The notes under the pieces: generated by a model
Database searches by the model: none
The model's input: only the letters and a program-made list of their open reading frames with translations
What the model was told of the DNA's origin: nothing
NCBI GenBank assembly: GCA_963762205.1
Contig: CAVXJZ010000002.1
Location: forward strand, 558,001 to 622,000
Length of the DNA: 64,000 bases
Source of the DNA: VRUE01 sp963762205
GTDB taxonomy: Bacteria > Actinomycetota > Thermoleophilia > Solirubrobacterales > 70-9
Direction of reading: 5' to 3'
Shown: positions 1 to 9,005 of the stretch, piece by piece
Numbering within the stretch: the first letter of the stretch is position 1
How the letters are laid out: each line of letters starts with the position of its first letter
Program-made: the position numbers and the translations under genes

Positions 1-353
1 TCCGGCTGCGGCTCAAGGACTCCGCCGTCGAGGCCCTCGACGAGCAGCTCGCCGGCAAGCCCGAGGCCTACCGCCGGCTCGACGCGGCGATCCTCGAGAC
101 CCTGGTGCTCAAGGGGATCGCCGCGATGAGCGAGGAGGACATCCTCGCCAAGCGGGGGATCGGCTACTCGAAGAGCGTCGAGGACTCGCTGGCGCTGCTC
201 GCGGACGGCTCCTACGACGTCGCCTTCGTCCTCCGCCCGATCCCGGTCCAACAGGTCCGCGAAATATGCGAAAGCGACGAGAACATGCCGCCGAAGTCGA
301 CCTACTTCTACCCCAAGGTCCTCACCGGGCTGGTCTTCAACCCGGTCGGCTGA
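1..353 (+). CDS. DUF1015 family protein, C-terminal part
   Basis: This is the 3' end of a gene whose start lies before the window; the frame is open from base 3. The visible residues end in the motif PPKSTYFYPKVLTGLVF, which is the conserved C-terminal signature of the DUF1015 family of uncharacterised cytosolic proteins. An upstream block contains an acidic helix followed by SEEDILAKRGIGYSKSVED, also typical of the family. No biochemical role is established for DUF1015. It precedes the cobalamin adenosyltransferase by about 60 bases. The family call is confident, the function is unknown. Confidence 0.8.
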   Translation, partial: RLRLKDSAVEALDEQLAGKPEAYRRLDAAILETLVLKGIAAMSEEDILAKRGIGYSKSVEDSLALLADGSYDVAFVLRPIPVQQVREICESDENMPPKSTYFYPKVLTGLVFNPVG

Positions 354-412
354 GCGCCCCTTCGACCGCGCCCGCCGCGAGCCGCCGCTTGGCCGCGGCG
401 TAGGATCAGGCC

Positions 413-979
413 GTGGTCAAGATCTACACCAGGAAGGGCGACGACGGCACCACCTCGCTCTGGTACGGCGGCCGGGTGGCCAAGCACCACGGCCGCACCG
501 ATGCCTACGGCTCCCTCGACGAGGCCTGCTCGCAGCTGGGCCTCGCCCGCGCCCTCTGCGGCGCCGGCGAGGAGGAGCTGGAGGCGGACATCCTCCGCCT
601 CCAGGACGACCTCTTCGTGGCCGGCGCCGAGCTGGCGACCGCCCCGGAGGCCGCCGACCGGCTCGAGGACGGCGTCAGCCGCACGACGGAGGAGATGGTC
701 GCCTGGGTCGAGGAGCGGATCGACCACTACATGGGACGGGTGGAGCTGCCGCCGAAGTTCGTGATCCCGGGGGGCAACGAGCTCTCCGCCCGGCTCGACG
801 TCGCCCGCACCGTGGTCAGGCGGGCCGAGCGCCGGATCACCGCCCTCGCCGAGCAGGGTGAGCTCGCCGGCGAGACGGTGATCCACCTCGTCAATCGCGC
901 CTCCGACCTCGTCTACGCGATGGCCCGCTTCGCCGACGTCGAGGACCCGGCCCTGTTCGAGGGCCGCGACCGGTCCTAG
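413..979 (+). CDS. Cob(I)alamin adenosyltransferase, PduO type
   Basis: The product (188 aa) transfers the adenosyl group of ATP to cob(I)alamin to make adenosylcobalamin, in the cytosol as a trimer. The N-terminal ATP-binding motif is visible as RKGDDGTT (residues 7-14), followed by GRTDAYGSLDEACSQLG, and the C-terminal part has IPGGNELSARLDVARTVVRRAER and NRASDLVYAMAR, all hallmarks of the PduO/MMAB family. Length is normal. The GTG start at 413 follows a TAGGAT box (401-406) by only six bases and lacks a Shine-Dalgarno sequence, so the mRNA is probably leaderless. It is followed after three bases by the OsmC gene, suggesting cotranscription. Confidence 0.9.
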   Translation: MVKIYTRKGDDGTTSLWYGGRVAKHHGRTDAYGSLDEACSQLGLARALCGAGEEELEADILRLQDDLFVAGAELATAPEAADRLEDGVSRTTEEMVAWVEERIDHYMGRVELPPKFVIPGGNELSARLDVARTVVRRAERRITALAEQGELAGETVIHLVNRASDLVYAMARFADVEDPALFEGRDRS

Positions 980-982
980 CGC

Positions 983-1381
983 GTGAAGGTCGTCGCCCGC
1001 CGGCTGCAGGGATTCGCCCACGAGGTCGACATCGAGGGCGGCCACACGATCGTCGTCGACGAGCCGATCGACGACGGCGGCACCGACACCGGCCCCTCCC
1101 CCGGCCGCCTGCTCACCGCCAGCCTCGCCGCCTGCACGGCGGTGACGATGGAGATGTACGCGGAACGCAAGGGGTGGACGATCGGGGCGGTCGAGGTCGA
1201 CGTGGACGCCACCTACGAGGGCCACGTCCCGAAGACGTTCGACCTGACAGTGCGACTGCCGGGCGGGCTCAGCGACGAACAGCGCCAGAAGCTGCTCGTG
1301 ATCGCGTCCAGGTGCCCGGTCCACCGGGCGTTGACGGGCGAGACCACGGTGAGGATCTCCGATCGCGTCGAGGTCCTCTGA
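983..1381 (+). CDS. OsmC/Ohr family peroxide-detoxifying protein
   Basis: The product is a 132-residue OsmC-like protein. The family reduces organic hydroperoxides with a conserved cysteine pair; here the cysteines are visible at residue 51 (SLAACTAV) and 111 (ASRCPVHRAL), each in the expected context. Length fits the short OsmC subfamily (YhfA-like) rather than Ohr. The GTG start lies three bases after the cobalamin adenosyltransferase stop, and its own TGA shares its last base with the ATG of the SDR gene, so the three genes probably form one operon. The exact peroxide substrate cannot be told from sequence. Confidence 0.85.
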   Translation: MKVVARRLQGFAHEVDIEGGHTIVVDEPIDDGGTDTGPSPGRLLTASLAACTAVTMEMYAERKGWTIGAVEVDVDATYEGHVPKTFDLTVRLPGGLSDEQRQKLLVIASRCPVHRALTGETTVRISDRVEVL

Positions 1382-2193
1382 TGGACCTCGGGCTGGCCGG
1401 GCGGGCCTGCGCGGTGACAGGCGCCAGCCGCGGAATCGGCCTGGAGACCGCGAAGCAGCTCTGCGCCGAGGGCGCCGCCGTGCTGCTGATCGCCCGCAAC
1501 GAGGAGCGGCTGGCGCGGGCGAGCGAGGAGGTGGCCGCCGCCGGCGCCGGCGCCGGCGGGCGGGCCGAGCACCTGACTCTCGACGTGACGGCGGAGGAGG
1601 CGGGTGACCGCATCCTCGCCGCCGCCGAGCAGGACTTCGGCGCCCTCGACGTGCTCGTCAACAACGCCGGGGCCGCCACCTGGCACGACCTCGACGAGGT
1701 CGGCGACGAGGAGTGGCGGGCCGCCTACGAGCTCAACGTGATCGCGCCGCTGCGGGCGATGCGCGCCGCGATCCCGGCGATGGAGGAGCGCGGCTGGGGG
1801 CGCGTCGTCAACGTCTGCTCGACCGCCGGCAAGCGGCCCTCGGCGGCGATGCCCGAGTACTCGGTGGCGAAGGCGGCCGAGCTCTCGCTCTCGCGACTGT
1901 TCGCCGACCGCCACGCGAAGAGCGGCGTGCTCGTCAACGCGATCTGCCCCGGGCCGGTCGAATCGGAGATGTGGATGGAGCCGGGCGGCCTGCTCGACCA
2001 GTCGAAGGAGATGTCAGGGGCGGAGAGCCGCGAGCAGGCGCTCTCCGCGGCCGGCGCCAAGCGCCCGATCGGCCGCCTCGCCGAGGTCGGGGAGATCGCC
2101 GCCGCGATCGTCTTCCTCTGCTCGGAGCGCGCCTCCTACGTGAGCGGCGCCGCCTGGTCGGTCGACGGCGGCACGGTGCAGGTGATCATCTGA
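1381..2193 (+). CDS. SDR family NAD(P)-dependent oxidoreductase
   Basis: A classical short-chain dehydrogenase/reductase of 270 aa. Visible motifs in order are the nucleotide-binding TGASRGIG near the N-terminus, NNAG around residue 95, a catalytic serine in VCSTAGK and the YSVAK catalytic Tyr/Lys. The C-terminal ASYVSGAAWSVDGG resembles the FabG-like ending. The ATG at 1381 overlaps the OsmC stop codon by one base and begins the Rossmann strand at the normal distance; a longer reading frame from 1174 would run through the OsmC gene and is not credible. Substrate is unknown; FabG-like 3-oxoacyl reduction or a secondary alcohol are possible. Confidence 0.85.
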   Translation: MDLGLAGRACAVTGASRGIGLETAKQLCAEGAAVLLIARNEERLARASEEVAAAGAGAGGRAEHLTLDVTAEEAGDRILAAAEQDFGALDVLVNNAGAATWHDLDEVGDEEWRAAYELNVIAPLRAMRAAIPAMEERGWGRVVNVCSTAGKRPSAAMPEYSVAKAAELSLSRLFADRHAKSGVLVNAICPGPVESEMWMEPGGLLDQSKEMSGAESREQALSAAGAKRPIGRLAEVGEIAAAIVFLCSERASYVSGAAWSVDGGTVQVII

Positions 2194-2241
2194 CCCGCCC
2201 GGCGAGCCTGCCCTCCCGCGGCGGACGAGCTCGCCACCCGC

Positions 2242-2796
2242 ATGGGTGACATCGGCGATCGCCTCCTCACCCCCGAGCAGGCGCTGGCCATGGAGACGCG
2301 GGGACGAACCGACGCCGCCGTGCTGTTACCCCTCTTCGGCTGGCCCGAGCAGCCGGGGCTGATCTTCACCGAGAGGCGGGCCGACCTGCGCCGGCATGCC
2401 GGCGAGATCTCATTCCCGGGCGGCCGCCAGGACGAGGTCGACGCCGACTTCGCCGCGACCGCCCTGCGCGAGGCGGAGGAGGAGATCGGCCTCGACCCGG
2501 CCGCGGTCGAGCTCGGCGGCGCGCTCTCGCCGACGACGACCTTCGCCACCGGCTACCGCATCTACCCCTTCGTCGGCCTGATCCCGGACCCCGGCGAGCT
2601 CGGCCTGGAGCCGAGCCCCGCCGAGGTCGAGACGGTGCTGGCCTACTCGCTCGAGGTCCTCCGCGACGGCTACGCGATGCGGCGCCTGGTCCGCCGCGGG
2701 GTGCCGATCCACACCCCGACCTACGAGGTCGAGGGCCAGATCATCTGGGGAGCGACGGCCCGCATCCTCGGCGAGCTGCTCGACCGGCTCGGCTGA
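2242..2796 (+). CDS. Nudix hydrolase, CoA-pyrophosphatase (NudL) type
   Basis: A 184-residue Nudix hydrolase. The Nudix box is complete (GGRQDEVDADFAATALREAE followed by EEIGL), with the REAEEE metal-binding glutamates. The segment just before it, GEISFPGG, and the later PTPTYEVEG-type region match the NudL/CoAse subfamily that cleaves coenzyme A or its derivatives to 4'-phosphopantetheine and 3',5'-ADP. It lies on the plus strand 48 bases after the SDR gene and converges on the peroxiredoxin gene. The Nudix assignment is firm; the CoA specificity is inferred from the SFPGG motif. Confidence 0.87.
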   Translation: MGDIGDRLLTPEQALAMETRGRTDAAVLLPLFGWPEQPGLIFTERRADLRRHAGEISFPGGRQDEVDADFAATALREAEEEIGLDPAAVELGGALSPTTTFATGYRIYPFVGLIPDPGELGLEPSPAEVETVLAYSLEVLRDGYAMRRLVRRGVPIHTPTYEVEGQIIWGATARILGELLDRLG

Positions 2797-2805
2797 CCGC
2801 TCCGG

Positions 2806-3471
2806 CTAGGTCCCGTCGGGCTGGGAAACGATGCGGATGTAGGGCCGCGGCTCCTCCCAGCCGTCCGGGTAGATCTCCTTCGCCTCGTCGTTGGAGACCG
2901 AGCCGGAGATGATCACGTCGCCGCCCTGCTGCCACTGGGCCGGAGTGGCGACTTTGTGATCGGCGGTCAGCTGCAGCGAGTCGATCACGCGCAGGACCTC
3001 GTCGAAGTTGCGCCCGGTGGTCATCGGATAGACGAGGATCAGCTTCACCTTCTTGTCGGGGCCGATGACGAAGACGTTGCGCACGGTCTGGTTGTCGGCC
3101 GGCGTGCGGTCCTCGGGGTCGCCCGAGACCTCCGCCGGCAGCATCCCGTAGAGCTTGGAGACCGCGAAGTCGGCATCGCTGATGATCGGGTAGTTCGGCG
3201 CCGTCCCCTGGGTCTCCTCGATGTCGCTCGCCCACTGCTCGTGCTTGTCGAGCGGGTCGACCGAGAGCCCGATCACCTTGACGTTGCGCTTCTCGAACTC
3301 CGGGTTGATGCTCGCCATGTAGCCGAGCTCGGTCGTGCAGACCGGGGTGAAGTCCTTCGGATGGGAGAACAACACCGCCCAGGAGTCGCCGATCCAGTCG
3401 TGGAACCTGATCGGCCCCTCGGTCGTGTCGGCCTCGAAATCGGGTGCTTCGTCACCAAGTCTCAGCGCCAT
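2806..3471 (-). CDS. 1-Cys peroxiredoxin (Prx6-like)
   Basis: A 221-residue cytosolic peroxiredoxin that reduces hydroperoxides. The active-site motif PVCTTELG places the peroxidatic cysteine at residue 45, preceded by HPKDFTPV. No second cysteine is seen, and the long C-terminal domain (from about residue 170, ending in PRPYIRIVS) is the Prx6/1-Cys type rather than AhpC. The ATG at 3471 has a strong Shine-Dalgarno (GAGAGGAG) about eight bases upstream. The gene has its own short AT-richer upstream region. The reductant is unknown; trxB is nearby at 13167-14183. Confidence 0.92.
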   Translation of the reverse strand: MALRLGDEAPDFEADTTEGPIRFHDWIGDSWAVLFSHPKDFTPVCTTELGYMASINPEFEKRNVKVIGLSVDPLDKHEQWASDIEETQGTAPNYPIISDADFAVSKLYGMLPAEVSGDPEDRTPADNQTVRNVFVIGPDKKVKLILVYPMTTGRNFDEVLRVIDSLQLTADHKVATPAQWQQGGDVIISGSVSNDEAKEIYPDGWEEPRPYIRIVSQPDGT

Positions 3472-3532
3472 CGAAACGCTCCTCTCGAGAAGTTCGCCGT
3501 CGGGATTTACCTTAATTCCTATCCGAGTTTAG
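3472..3532 (-). promoter_or_regulatory. Probable promoter region of the peroxiredoxin gene
   Basis: This 61-base gap is the only AT-rich stretch in the first 4 kb. On the minus strand it contains a TAAGGT box (3509-3514) as a candidate -10, preceded by a TCGGATAGGAATTAAGG block that could hold an operator, and is followed by GAGAGGAG. No clear -35 is seen. A redox-responsive regulator is plausible given the downstream gene, but nothing in the sequence identifies it. Confidence 0.4.
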
Positions 3533-4039
3533 CTATATCGACCGGCCGGCTGCCGGAGCCACCTTCAGCGTCGCCGCGAGCGTGTCCTCCACCCAGGCGC
3601 CCGGGTCGCGAGGTTCGCCCTCGACGATCGAGACCGGGATCCGCCAGGTCTCCGCCGCGCTCCTCACCGCCGCCGCGCCCCCTTCCAGCAAGCCGGCGGC
3701 GACGCTTCCCGCCGCCTCGTAGACGAAGCCGCGCACCGGCGTGTCGACGAGCCGTTCCAGCAGGCGTTCGAGCCGCCTGCCGTGGATCCCCTCGAGCAGG
3801 TCCGGCTCGCCCTCGGCCGAGCCCAGCAGCCAGTGCACGACGGTGACGTCGCCGACCAGCTCGAGCAGGGTCCCGGGCCGATCGGGATCGGCAAGCGCCG
3901 GCTCGATGCCCGCCGCCTCGATCGCGGCCAGGCCGTCCTCGCGGCGGCTGGTCCCGCGCACCGCCCAACCCTGCTCGAGGAGGGCGGCGCCGAGGGCCCG
4001 TCCGCGGCAGCCGCAGCCGACGATCAGCGCCCGGGCCAC
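3533..4039 (-). CDS. NAD(P)-binding Rossmann-fold protein, short
   Basis: A 168-residue protein beginning VARALIVGCGCRGRALGAAL, a GxGxxG Rossmann nucleotide-binding loop right at the N-terminus. I choose the GTG at 4039 because the open frame further upstream reads through the neighbouring membrane-protein gene in a different frame. The rest resembles a truncated NAD-dependent epimerase fold (hydrophobic TVVHWLLG strand, GFVYEAAGSV strand) without the YxxxK motif, so it is probably a binding or epimerase-like protein of unknown function. It follows the small membrane-protein gene by seven bases on the same strand. Confidence 0.6.
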   Translation of the reverse strand: MARALIVGCGCRGRALGAALLEQGWAVRGTSRREDGLAAIEAAGIEPALADPDRPGTLLELVGDVTVVHWLLGSAEGEPDLLEGIHGRRLERLLERLVDTPVRGFVYEAAGSVAAGLLEGGAAAVRSAAETWRIPVSIVEGEPRDPGAWVEDTLAATLKVAPAAGRSI

Positions 4040-4046
4040 TCGACCG

Positions 4047-4361
4047 TCAGCGCTCCGGCCATTCCAGCGACTCGATTTCCTCCGCCGCGACCTGGCGGCG
4101 CAGCTCCTGCTCGTCGAGGGCCGGGGCGCCGCGCCGGGCGCGCATCTCGTTCTGGGCCTCGACCATCTGGCGCACGTCGTCGAGCTCGTTCTGCGCCTCG
4201 ACATCCGGCGAGCGGGTCGGGTACCAGTCGACCAGGCTCGCGTCGGACCCCCTGTAGAAGTGGCCGACGACGACGATGACGCCGACCAGGAAGAACACGA
4301 TGGCGATGGACCCGAGGACGAAGACCACGGGCCAAGGATAAAACAGCTCGGGGGCCCCCAT
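4047..4361 (-). CDS. Single-pass membrane protein, hypothetical
   Basis: A 104-residue protein with one clear hydrophobic segment near the N-terminus (PWPVVFVLGSIAIVFFLVGV, about residues 9-35) followed by a long charged, probably helical cytosolic tail rich in Glu, Gln and Arg (DVEAQNELDDVRQMVEAQNE). The tail may form a coiled coil. The ATG at 4361 directly precedes the hydrophobic segment. It is divergent from the thiolase gene and likely cotranscribed with the Rossmann protein. I do not recognise a family. Confidence 0.65.
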   Translation of the reverse strand: MGAPELFYPWPVVFVLGSIAIVFFLVGVIVVVGHFYRGSDASLVDWYPTRSPDVEAQNELDDVRQMVEAQNEMRARRGAPALDEQELRRQVAAEEIESLEWPER

Positions 4362-4388
4362 TCGCCCGGCCGTGTTTAATCCGCAGCC

Positions 4389-5587
<1,199 letters not shown>

Positions 5588-5591
<4 letters not shown>

Positions 5592-5646
5592 GCCGGGAGC
5601 GAGCAAGCGTCGCAATCTGATCTTCCTCGCCGCGAGCGAAGCGCGA
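5588..5646 (+). repeat. 59-bp interspersed repeat, copy A
   Basis: The element begins on the thiolase stop codon (TGA) and runs GTGAGCCGGGAGCGAGCAAG to a GCGAGCGAAGCGCGA end. It matches copies at 7674-7731 and 63920-63978 with a variable middle of about 20 bases. All three are on the plus strand, between two co-directional genes, and end 12-31 bases before the next ATG. Role unknown. Confidence 0.75.
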
Positions 5647-5676
5647 ACCATTTATGAGAGGTAGCGTCCCGATCCG

Positions 5677-6470
5677 ATGAGCGGCGATTTCACAGAGCTG
5701 GCCAGCGTCGACGGGACCGTGACGCCGACGGCGGAGGCGATGGTCCCGCTCAAGGACGACGGCCTCTACCGCGGCGACGGCGCCTTCGAGGTGATCCGCC
5801 TCTACCGCGGCCGGCCGTTCGCGCTCGCCGACCACCTCGACCGGCTGCAGCGCTCGGCGGGGGCGATCGAGCTCGACTTCGACCGGGCGGCGCTCGAGCG
5901 GGAGATCGACGCCCTGCTGGACGAGCACGGCGAGGGCGATGGTCAGCTGCGCCTGATCGTCACCCGCGGCGGGCGGCGGATAGCCGCGACCGAGCCGCTC
6001 CCCCCCACGGCGAGTCGCTGCGGGTCGCGACCGTCCCCTACGCGCCGAGCGTGATCCTCAACGGGGTCAAGTCGCTCTCCTACGCGGCAAACATGCAGGC
6101 GACCCGGATCGCGAAGGGCTCGGGCGCCGACGAGGCAGTCCTGATCGAACCCGACGGGACGGTGCTCGAGCCGCCGACCTCCTCGATCTTCTGGGTCTCG
6201 CCGCAGGGCGCGCTGCGGACCCCGGCGCTGCACGCGGGCGTGCTCGAGTCGATCACCCGCGACCGCCTGGTCAAGGCCCTCGACGTGGATGAGGGCACCT
6301 GGCCGGTGGCCGACCTGCGCGCCGCGGGCGAGGCGTTCCTCGCCTCGACAACGCGGGAGATCCAGGCCGTCTCCGCGATCGACGGCGCCGAGCTGCCGGT
6401 CGCGCCCGGGCCGCGCACGCTCGAGGCGCAGGAGGCGTTCGCGGCGACCCTGAAGCAGGAGCTTCGATGA
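5677..6470 (+). pseudogene. Aminotransferase class IV / aminodeoxychorismate lyase-like, one frameshift
   Basis: Together the two frames encode one fold-type IV PLP enzyme of about 264 residues, like branched-chain aminotransferase or 4-amino-4-deoxychorismate lyase. The first frame (5677-6054) has YRGDGAFEVIRLYRGRPF and HLDRLQRSAGAI. The second (from about 6006) has the PLP lysine in LNGVKSLSYAANMQ and the cofactor region EPDGTVLEPPTSSIFW. The frame breaks in a run of seven C at 6000-6006; one more C would restore a continuous protein (EPLPPHGESLRVATVPY). Everything else is intact, so a homopolymer sequencing error is more likely than a dead gene. Substrate unknown. Confidence 0.8.
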
Positions 6471-6516
6471 CGAAGCGACCCGGCGATCCCGCGACTGACG
6501 AGAAAGCGAAGGTGAG

Positions 6517-7677
6517 ATGGACTTCCAGTTGAGCGACGAGCAAAAGCTGATCTCGGAGGCGGCGCGCGAATTCGCCGACAAGGAGATCCTCCCGCGGGTG
6601 AAGGAGAACGACCGCGCCGCCCGCTTCGACCGCGAGCTGGCGAGCAAGCTGGGCGAGGTCGGCTACCTGGGGGCGCCGGTCGCCGAAGAGTACGGCGGCC
6701 GCGGCCTCGACTATCTCGGCTACGGGCTGATCGTCGAACAGGTCGGCCGCGCCGACTCCTCGGCGCGCACCGTGGTCTCGGTGCAGACCTCGCTGGTCGC
6801 CGGCTCGATCGAGAAGTGGGGCACCGAGGAGCAGAAGCAGGCCTGGCTGCCGAAGCTGTGCTCCGGCGAGTCGCTGGGCTGCTTCGGGCTGACCGAGCCC
6901 GACACCGGCTCGGACGCGGCCAACCTGCGCACGCGGGCGACGAAGACCGACTCGGGCTGGTCGATCAGCGGCCAGAAGATGTGGATCAGCCTCGGCAACT
7001 TCTCCGAGGTGGCGCTGATCTTCGCCCAGACCGACCCCGAGAAGAAGCACAAGGGGCTCGCCTGCTTCCTGGTCCCGACCGCGAGCGAGGGCTTCACCAC
7101 CCAGGAGATCCACGGCAAGCTCGGGCTGCGCTCCTCCGACACCGCCGAGCTCTCCCTCGACGGCGTCGAGGTCGGCGACGACGCCATGCTCGGCGAGATC
7201 GGCGACGGCTTCAAGGTCGCGATGAGCGCCCTCGACAACGGCCGCTACAGCGTCGCGGCCGGTTGCGTCGGCATCTGCGAGGGCTGCGTCGACGCGTCGG
7301 TCGCCTACGCCAAGGAGCGCGAGCAGTTCGGCGTCCCGCTGGCGCGCTTCCAGCTGGTCCAGGAGATGATCGCCGACATGATCCTCAAGCGCGACGCGAG
7401 CCGGATGCTCGTCTACAGGGCGGGCGCGCTCAAGGACGAAGGCAGGCCGAACACGACCGAGACGTCGGTGGCGAAGCTGTTCGCGACCGAGTCGGCGGTC
7501 GAGTGCGCCAACCTCGCGATCCAGGTCCACGGCGGCGCCGGCTACGTCGACGACTACCCGGTCGAGCGCTACCTGCGTGACGCCCGCGTGACGACCCTCT
7601 ACGAGGGGACCTCGCAGATCCAGAAGCTGATCATCGGCCGGGCCGCGACCGGAATCAACGCGATGACGCCGCTCTGA
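6517..7677 (+). CDS. Acyl-CoA dehydrogenase
   Basis: A full-length 386-residue FAD-dependent acyl-CoA dehydrogenase. It shows the N-terminal helical domain (MDFQLSDEQKLISEAAREF), the FAD/substrate motif CFGLTEPDTGSDAANL, the GQKMWISLGN strand and the C-terminal YEGTSQIQKLIIGRA, where the glutamate of YEGTSQ is the catalytic base position of short-chain and medium-chain enzymes. It introduces the alpha-beta double bond of a CoA thioester and passes electrons to ETF. It lies in the catabolic run with enoyl-CoA hydratase downstream, consistent with consecutive steps. Chain length or branched substrate cannot be decided. Confidence 0.92.
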   Translation: MDFQLSDEQKLISEAAREFADKEILPRVKENDRAARFDRELASKLGEVGYLGAPVAEEYGGRGLDYLGYGLIVEQVGRADSSARTVVSVQTSLVAGSIEKWGTEEQKQAWLPKLCSGESLGCFGLTEPDTGSDAANLRTRATKTDSGWSISGQKMWISLGNFSEVALIFAQTDPEKKHKGLACFLVPTASEGFTTQEIHGKLGLRSSDTAELSLDGVEVGDDAMLGEIGDGFKVAMSALDNGRYSVAAGCVGICEGCVDASVAYAKEREQFGVPLARFQLVQEMIADMILKRDASRMLVYRAGALKDEGRPNTTETSVAKLFATESAVECANLAIQVHGGAGYVDDYPVERYLRDARVTTLYEGTSQIQKLIIGRAATGINAMTPL

Positions 7678-7731
7678 GCGCGGAGTGAGTGAGCGTCATA
7701 GCCTGATCCCCGCGAAACGAACGAAGCGCGA
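7674..7731 (+). repeat. 59-bp interspersed repeat, copy B
   Basis: It starts on the stop codon of the acyl-CoA dehydrogenase gene (CTGAGCGCGGAGTGAGTGAG) and ends in ACGAACGAAGCGCGA, 12 bases before the enoyl-CoA hydratase ATG. It is the most diverged of three copies (others at 5588-5646 and 63920-63978) and is one base shorter. It may act as a leader or promoter spacer for the downstream gene; this is inference. Confidence 0.7.
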
Positions 7732-7743
7732 AATTTATCCCGC

Positions 7744-8517
7744 ATGACTGATTCGGTCCAAGTTCAAATCGACGAGTTCCACGTCGCGCTGCTGCGGATG
7801 AGCCGGCCCGAGGCGCGCAACGCGCTCTCGCCGGAGATGATGGAGGAGATCTCCACCGAGCTGGAGCGCCTCGACGCCGACCCCGAGGTCCGCTGCGTCG
7901 TGATCAGCGGCTCGGAGGAGGTCTTCGCCGCCGGCGCCGACATCCGGGCGATGGCCGAGCGCACCCTGCCCGAGGCCCTCTACCACCCCGCCGCGGGCTT
8001 CTGGCGCCGCCTCACCTCGATCAAGACGCCGCTCGTCGCCGCGGTCTCCGGATACGCGCTCGGCGGCGGCTGCGAGCTGGCGCTCGCCTGCGACATGATC
8101 GTCGCCTCCGAGACGGCCCTCTTCGGCCAGCCCGAGATCACCCTGGGGATCATCCCCGGCGGCGGCGGCAGCCAGCGCCTGACCCGGGTGCTGGGCAAGC
8201 AGCGGGCGATGGAGTACGTGCTCACCGGCCGCCGCTTCGACGCCGAGATGGCCCTGCGGATGGGCCTGGTCAACAGGGTGGCGAAGAAGAAGCGCTGGCT
8301 GGAGGAGGCGATCGAGCTGGCGCGGACCGTCGCGGCCCGGCCTCCGATCGCCGCCCGCCTCGCCAAGCAGGCCGTGCTCGCCGCCGACGAGACCGGGCTG
8401 TCCGCCGGCATGGACAGCGAGCGGCGCATGTTCGAGATCGCGATGGCGACCGAGGACCGCGTCGAGGGAATGACCGCGTTCGTCGAGAAGCGCGAGCCGA
8501 AGTACGAGGGGAAGTGA
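7744..8517 (+). CDS. Enoyl-CoA hydratase/isomerase family protein
   Basis: A 257-residue crotonase. The oxyanion-hole segments are visible (FAAGADIRAM and GYALGGGCELALACDMI), and the catalytic-glutamate region is GQPEITLGIIPGGGGSQRL. The two glutamates (in GGGCELA and GQPEITLG) are at the positions used by hydratases, so hydration of a 2-enoyl-CoA is likely. In context (thiolase, dehydrogenase, hydroxyacyl-CoA dehydrogenase) it could act as PaaF-like 2,3-dehydroadipyl-CoA hydratase or as a general beta-oxidation hydratase. Its stop overlaps the ATG of the cupin gene by one base. Confidence 0.9.
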   Translation: MTDSVQVQIDEFHVALLRMSRPEARNALSPEMMEEISTELERLDADPEVRCVVISGSEEVFAAGADIRAMAERTLPEALYHPAAGFWRRLTSIKTPLVAAVSGYALGGGCELALACDMIVASETALFGQPEITLGIIPGGGGSQRLTRVLGKQRAMEYVLTGRRFDAEMALRMGLVNRVAKKKRWLEEAIELARTVAARPPIAARLAKQAVLAADETGLSAGMDSERRMFEIAMATEDRVEGMTAFVEKREPKYEGK

Positions 8518-9005
8518 TGGCGAACCTCTACGAGCCCGAGTGGGACGGCGATAGCAAGCGTCCGGGTTTCAGCTACCGCCGGGCGAAACTCGGTGGGCAG
8601 GCGGGCGGGGAACGACTCGGCGCGAGCCTCTACGAGATCCCACCGGGTCAGGCGACCTTCCCCTTCCACGCGCATTTCGCCAACGAGGAGATGCTGATCG
8701 TCCTCGCGGGGCGGCCGAGCCTCAGGACCCCGGAAGGCTGGCGTGAGCTGGAGCCGGGCGAGGTTGTCGCCTTCAGGGTCGGCCCCGATGGCGCCCACCA
8801 GGTGATGAATCGCGGCGAGGAGCCGGCCCGGGTCCTCTTCGTCAGCGAGATGAACGCTCCCGAGGTCTCTGTCTACCCGGACACCGGCAAGATCCTTGCC
8901 GGTACCCGGCCTCCCGGCGGCGCCGGGGACCCCGACGACATCTTCGAGGCTTTTCGCCTCGACGATGCCGCCGACTACTGGGAGGGCGAGGAGCCGCCGA
9001 AATGA
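8517..9005 (+). CDS. Cupin-domain protein
   Basis: A 162-residue single-domain cupin. The first cupin motif is visible in ATFPFHAHFANEEMLIVLAG (two His and a Glu as metal ligands), and the second in GPDGAHQVMNRGEEP with a third His. Such proteins bind a metal and act as small enzymes or sensors. It sits between the hydratase and hydroxyacyl-CoA dehydrogenase genes with ATGA-type overlaps on both sides, so it is part of that operon and probably serves the same pathway. A GTG at 8514 is an alternative start one codon upstream. Function unknown. Confidence 0.75.
   Translation: MANLYEPEWDGDSKRPGFSYRRAKLGGQAGGERLGASLYEIPPGQATFPFHAHFANEEMLIVLAGRPSLRTPEGWRELEPGEVVAFRVGPDGAHQVMNRGEEPARVLFVSEMNAPEVSVYPDTGKILAGTRPPGGAGDPDDIFEAFRLDDAADYWEGEEPPK

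Noticed and set aside
5677..6470. Programmed frameshift in the aminotransferase gene
   Set aside because: No slippery heptamer of a known class plus structure, and the family is never made by frameshifting; a C7/C8 miscall explains it.
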